A stretch of 64,000 nt of DNA. It comes from Davidsoniella eucalypti. Its lineage: Eukaryota; Ascomycota; Sordariomycetes; Microascales; Ceratocystidaceae. The notes below the pieces were generated by a model. That model was not told the origin of the DNA. It saw only the letters and a list, made by a program, of their open reading frames with translations, and ran no database searches. A program made the position numbers and the translations under genes. The stretch covers positions 496,001 through 560,000 of the forward strand of contig RMBW01000005.1 of assembly GCA_004009845.1 (NCBI GenBank), read 5' to 3'. Shown here in pieces: positions 59,219 to 64,000 of this stretch (positions are counted from its first letter, which is position 1; every line of letters begins with the position of its first letter).

Positions 59219-62000
59219 TTACAATCAACGTCATTTGATCGCAGGAAAACGGAGAGAAAAAATGGCAAAAGATCGGCAACACAACTATTTAAATGCATAA
59301 CATCAAGCGGACAGGGTGGGAAGGGACAAGTCTTTGTCCAACAAAGAAAGGCAGAGCAAATAAAAGAGAAAGCTCTGATATAATAATTACCAGGCTCTTG
59401 TTTGTCTTACTGATGCTCCCGCAAATGCCTGTTTGATCCTACCATGGACCGGCCGATTTCTTTACCAAGGCTTTCTTTTTTCTTTTTCTTTTTCTTTTCT
59501 ATTCTGCTAACTGTAGATTAGTAGACATAGATATCGGCAAGGAGGTACATATATTTCCAACGGCGACTTGCATCAAGACTTGTAATGATACCTTATCAGG
59601 GTAATCAAGTACTCTTTGCTTCATATATCACATGTTCTCGAACATTGAGAAAAAAAAAAGCAAGGAAACTTCACGGCGCAAAATGAAAGGTTCAGTGCGG
59701 TGCAGATTTCATAGCCTCGAAGTCACACTGATTCTGGATCTCCGAATATATGAAGCACCGAAGAAATCTTAATCAGCAAATTCTCCTCGATGGAGATGAT
59801 ATTATTGGCATTAAGAAAATCAAAAATAAAAAGGGACAACGCATGACTACTGCGGCTAATTTTCGGATATTATACAATTGACAAAGGAAATGATTAGAAA
59901 GAAAAAAAAAACGCAGGAACAATCTTAGGAGTAGGAACAAAGCAGGTACTAAGCAGGGAAGGAATGCACATCAGGAAAGCGCCAACCAAAAAGTAAAATA
60001 AAATGGAAACCTTAATTTCCGGCTCAACTTTTTCATTTGATGATGACAATCGAAAAATTACACAAAATATTATCGCACCGGAAGGGTTAATAAGGGTTGA
60101 TATACACCAAGTATTCACAAAATGAACAATAATTGACGTACATATTTAATCGAGTATGAAGACGGCTACTTTGGTGGCATGAATTTACATATATATATAT
60201 GCAGAATATACTACCTACCGCCTCCATGCCGCCCCCCGGTGGCTGCAAGTGCCATGGAATATTGATTATCACGATACTTAGCCAGAGCTCAAAGCTTCAC
60301 AAGAGGCATGCCATGCATGATAGGGTTCCACGGTAGAACCTCATTCATTCTCAGCTGGATCGTGTGACATTGAGATAATCTATGCATATGGATATCTGGA
60401 TGGTTCTACACACGTACATGGCTTCTTCCGGCAAACTTGGGATCCCCAACAGCGAGTATATCCTTATCTAGAGAACAGGGTTTCTACCTAACTCCCACAG
60501 GCAAGTTACACCTATTTCCCAGACTGACTTCAACTAGGCTAGGCTCGGATCCGCCGTGGCTGTAGAGCTGGTGAGGTTCTGGTAGGTGATAGTGGCTTAA
60601 TAGTGTGAAGCTGAAGGCGTTACGAGCGGAACTCCAATCTAATTATTCTTCATAGTTTGTATATAATTTTGTACGAGAACCTATTGAAAATAATGAGACA
60701 AAATACAATATCACATCACACGAACATTGGGCTATGTTATTCTCACATGGAATAATTATATGTGAGTATACTTATATTGTATTATGCAGCTACTAACTAA
60801 CCGAAGGTATGATAAGCTCGCCATTTCACGGCAGAGAAAGGCTTGTGAAAAAAAAGGAAATATGTGTACATCCATACAAGATTAGTAGTATAAAATTACT
60901 TCTACGATGAGCTTCATATTACGCTGTAGACAGCCGGTCAGGGTGACCCATGCTTATACAGCCTTCCGCTGACACTAACAGAGCAAGTAGATCTAGCTAA
61001 TATGTGATGGATTGTCGCTGTGATAGTGAAATGGTTATATCAGGCCTATATGCGTTATACGAAAAACAAAAAAAAACAAACATCAGATTACACTCAAAGT
61101 AGGTCACTAAAGACCCATGGATATGATGATAGCTAGGTAAAAGCCTAGATCGTAGGCTTTACGGATAAGAATATATATCCGGTGGCTTATTCGTAATCTG
61201 GGTTGTATATGTATGTACATGTATGTTTCTTTGATAAAGTATGTTAAAATCAATAGACCGAAGGCACCGTGTGAGATGTAATGACAGAGATGTAGCAGGG
61301 AGTTAGGTAGCCGCTCAGTTTTCTCATGTTTGTTTGTTAACTCGGCAAATGTGATGGCATGCGTCAAAACATCACGAATGAAAGACTGTCGCTTAACTAG
61401 CTATCATGATTGAACCATGAGAGATACCATGGCTAGAAGTGTTCATGATGTTTTTTGTTTATTGTTTATTATAAGGCTTGATGTTCGAGTGACACTGGTG
61501 GATACAATTATATTATAACGAGAACTAGAAAACACGAGCTTCATGTGTGTCACAGCTGCCACAAGCGCAGGCTTGGGTTGTGGTTCCGGGGCTACGCGGG
61601 ATATGCAAGCTTTGTTCAGCATTGATGGCCATGCATATACAGATACACACAAAGTGAGAGGAGCTTTGAACTTGGCTTGACTTGTATCTGCCGTTGTGAT
61701 TGCCATATGCATGCGGGTGGCTTGACGGGCGTTGTCTTCTAGGTGTACTCTCTAGGGATGATAGGTGATAGTTCGGATAACATCTTGCAATGTCGCACAA
61801 GGTTTGGAAAATGAGATATGCAATGCTTAGCGCCTCTGCTTCCATAGGCTATTCTTAGCTGGCTTATTTGAATGGACTAGATGCTGTGTAAGGAGAGAAT
61901 ATCGTCTGCAGAGTAGTCAGTAGTTTGCTTGTGTGACATACGGTTTCGCATAAACGCATATATACAATAGGTAGAAACTTGGCGGCCCTAAAGTGGTACT

Positions 62001-62756
62001 TTACATGTTGTTACTTATCATTGTTCTGTCTTGGCTGACTATAGCAATCGACATATAACAGTATAACAAGAGACTACTTGAAACTGATGAGATGCAGATG
62101 ATATATTGGAGTGTTTCTAGGCATCTGCAACTTCCACAGCAGCGGGATTGGCGGGTACCTGAGTTTTGTTGAAACTGGCGGCATGGACCGGGGAGTCCGC
62201 AGAAAGATATTAATGAGGAAGGCAAATAGGAAAAAGGAAGTCAGGCATATAGCCGCCCACCAAGAACGATGACATATGAGAATAGATTACTGTTTGCGCA
62301 GAGTATGGGACTAGACATTTGACAACGAACTCGGTGTGTATCATCGAGTCGGTGATTGGAAGATATATAATCGAAACTCTGGGTATATGTGACAAGCTCG
62401 CTGTATTTCTCATATTGATATGCCGCAAATACGTATCTCATACACCAATGGTTTCCGAAGAGAGTCTCTAGATCATGAATAAAATCATCATAATCAATAG
62501 TTTCCGATACACTCTCAAAGACGGGATCGCTTGGATCGGAGCTACCAAATATCAAAAGAAACTATGCAAATGTACATGCTGCGGAATCTGCAAGTAGGCG
62601 CTCGGTTAATCCGTGTTTCTCGATCATATCAAACTGTCCATGAACCGTGTGTAACCCTAGATGTTTGTGAGAGACGTCGTCGGGGAAATATTTGCAAGAC
62701 GTCTTTTTCAGACTGTCATACATAGTAGAGCAGATGCTGCTCATATGATCTGTATT
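62001..62756 (-). pseudogene. Possible decayed or unrecognised gene, frame broken by two stops
   Basis: One minus-strand frame stays open from 62756 to 62001 except for a TAG (62564-62562) and a TGA (62243-62241). At this base composition about a dozen stops would be expected in 250 codons. The translated pieces look protein-like, for example YDDFIHDLETLFGNHW and MRYVFAAYQYEKYSELV, but match no family I know. Upstream, at about 62.89-62.97 kb, GTATGT, GACTAAC and TATAG occur with intron-like spacing, and open segments in other frames continue to about 63.3 kb. It may be a pseudogene, a gene with introns I cannot resolve, or chance. Confidence 0.3.
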
Positions 62757-64000
62757 TTACTCTGTGTTTTACAGGGTAGGGCCTCCATCACCACATATTA
62801 GCTTCTGCAGACAGCCTCAACTTGGTGTGGTCAATAGTTTCTTCGACATGGCGATATTGAATGTTCAGATGTACCCTAAGGATAAACCCTAGTGGCCATC
62901 ATTCTGACCCTATATATGTGTATCGAGGTAACATTAGGGTTAGTCGATATCGAGTAATTTAAAACATACTTATCAACTGATTGTGGTTATAATTTGATTC
63001 CGCTGATATGTATATACAACCCATGAAGCGGAGTGTGCTCCGCGGAAAGTAAGACGATACTAACCAAGTCGAGATTGTGCTCAAATATTGAAATATTGGG
63101 CAAGATACAAGGCCAATAAGACATCTCAGCTGTCCAGCCACCATGATTTATGAAGTGCGTGAGTTTGTCCGCCGTTAAAAATCTGACGAAATAAGATAAG
63201 TAAGATAAGTGATTTACGAAGCAAGCAAAAAGACCCCCATTCTAGAAAAAAAAAGGAAATATACTCAGAGTCGCAATGTTGAAATTTCAAGTTGTCCTCG
63301 TGACCGTTTGTGCAGCCCCAGCATAGATTTTATATTACCCCCCCTTCCTTAGAGACGACCGGAAAGGGAAAAAAACGTGGCGGGCTCTTTTGGTACATGT
63401 AATAGATGTTGTACCTAAAGAGAACTTAGACAGAGACCTAAAGACTGCACTGGACGCTTGCAGTAATATTAGGAATCGCTTGTTTCTTGTAGCGACCACA
63501 TTCTTGCAGTTGAATTCTACTCTTGGTGCGGCGTTTTTGTGTCTAGAATGCGCCTGAGCGGGTCGTCCACCGCTACTCTGCAAACCATTATTAGGGGGAG
63601 AGACAAAGACAGCTAGATGTGCATACATTGTGGTGTATACAGGTTGGCACTGGCCTATTTATAAGCCATGATACTGTAGTTCCAGGCCAAAGGGAACTTC
63701 GCAGACAAGCTTGAAGTGCATAGTAAGTATGTAGCTCGGTTCAAATCGAATGGCTCGATCATGGAGAGAACAGGGGCTACCAAGCCCAAGAAAGACCGGA
63801 CAAGGGAAGAAGGGTAAGGGAGCAAAAGAGATCGACCTTGCTCAGCCTGTAAAAGAAAGAATATGGGGGCAGGCTAGCAGGTTGGGCTTCAAGAGCATCT
63901 CTGAGAGAGTCTTTTAAGAAGCGAAGAGTCCCTTCTCGGAACTGGGAATTTTGTTTGAAAAAGTTTTCTATCGATTCAGAATTTTCTGATATACTTGTAT
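62757..64000. other. Right end of window, no supported gene
   Basis: It contains the intron-like signals and scattered open segments described for the neighbouring relic, a double GATAAG element (63195-63209) and a C-rich run near 63340. A 97-codon minus frame at 63628-63335 has no recognisable feature. A gene entering from beyond the window edge cannot be excluded. Confidence 0.5.
63195..63209 (+). promoter_or_regulatory. Paired GATAAG elements
   Basis: Two GATAAG sites in direct orientation start nine bases apart, within a duplicated AAGATAAGT unit. Fungal GATA factors (AreA/NIT2, siderophore regulators) often bind such pairs. No gene is assigned nearby, so function is open. Confidence 0.3.

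Larger units (their letters stand above)
43721..62000. other. Gene-poor 18-kb stretch
   Basis: I find no protein gene, tRNA or 5S rRNA I can support. Open frames are short, and the longest (49841-49320, minus, 173 codons) has no recognisable domain or splice-consistent neighbour. Base composition is AT-rich, but CpG, TpG and CpA are all common, so it does not look like heavily RIP-mutated transposon sequence. Simple repeats occur at 50717-50742, 58243-58263, 58300-58317 and 59199-59218. Isolated telobox-like TTAGGGTT motifs occur (46404-46415 has two units). Confidence 0.6.

Noticed and set aside
43721..62000. RIP-mutated transposon island
   Set aside because: CpG and TpG/CpA dinucleotides are common by eye, and no terminal repeats or transposase/reverse transcriptase remnants were recognised. 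A computed RIP index would settle it.
1..64000. CRISPR arrays, prokaryotic defence systems, secondary-metabolite cluster or integrated virus
   Set aside because: None is seen. The window is a eukaryotic chromosome with spliced housekeeping genes, no PKS/NRPS/terpene genes and no viral replication proteins.

Overview
The window comes from the nuclear genome of a filamentous ascomycete (Pezizomycotina). The genes carry short introns with fungal signals (GTAAGT/GTATGT donors, TACTAAC/GCTAAC branch sites, pyrimidine-rich acceptors). The gene set is fungal: a chitin-active AA11 LPMO, the GPI-mannosyltransferase subunit Pga1, an Ede1-type endocytic scaffold and a dynactin Arp11/ro-7 protein. I cannot fix the order or genus from sequence alone. 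Coding DNA is GC-richer than the AT-rich, homopolymer-rich spacers.

Layout: AA11 LPMO (+, 231-1530); exocyst Sec6 (+, 2701-4956); Ede1-like EH/UBA protein (+, 6552-10668); alpha-tubulin, seven exons (-, 14596-12410); Pga1 (+, 17682-18595); WW-domain Q/N/G-rich protein (-, 20905-19300); Arp10/11-like ro-7 (-, 24635-22705), divergent from a GEN1/Yen1-type XPG nuclease (+, 25216-27693); mitochondrial TUM1-type double rhodanese (+, 28288-29511); ribosomal protein uS5/Rps2 (+, 30401-31624); an unrecognised 480-residue protein ending in a CaaX box (+, 35398-37034); tRNA-Ser(AGA) (-, 37460-37380); and a G1-type cyclin (-, 40861-39536). From about 43.7 kb to the end I can support no intact protein gene. 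The only gene-like trace there is a broken reading frame on the minus strand at 62.0-62.76 kb.

The genes are housekeeping and are not an operon or a biosynthetic cluster. Several serve polarised growth: exocytosis (Sec6), endocytosis (Ede1), microtubules (alpha-tubulin), dynein/dynactin transport (ro-7), wall or GPI biology (Pga1, AA11) and G1 control (cyclin).

The most interesting structure is outside the coding regions. Upstream of most genes the sense strand lacks ATG over long stretches, while the opposite strand has normal numbers. This marks very long 5' leaders. The cyclin is the extreme case. A 791-nt ATG-free leader exon begins exactly at a canonical 3' splice site with a TACTAAC branch point. 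Further upstream is a 1.1-kb pyrimidine-rich block holding a single ATG, which opens a 7-codon uORF. This recalls uORF control of yeast CLN3. The CaaX-box protein also has a long leader with one 7-codon uORF.
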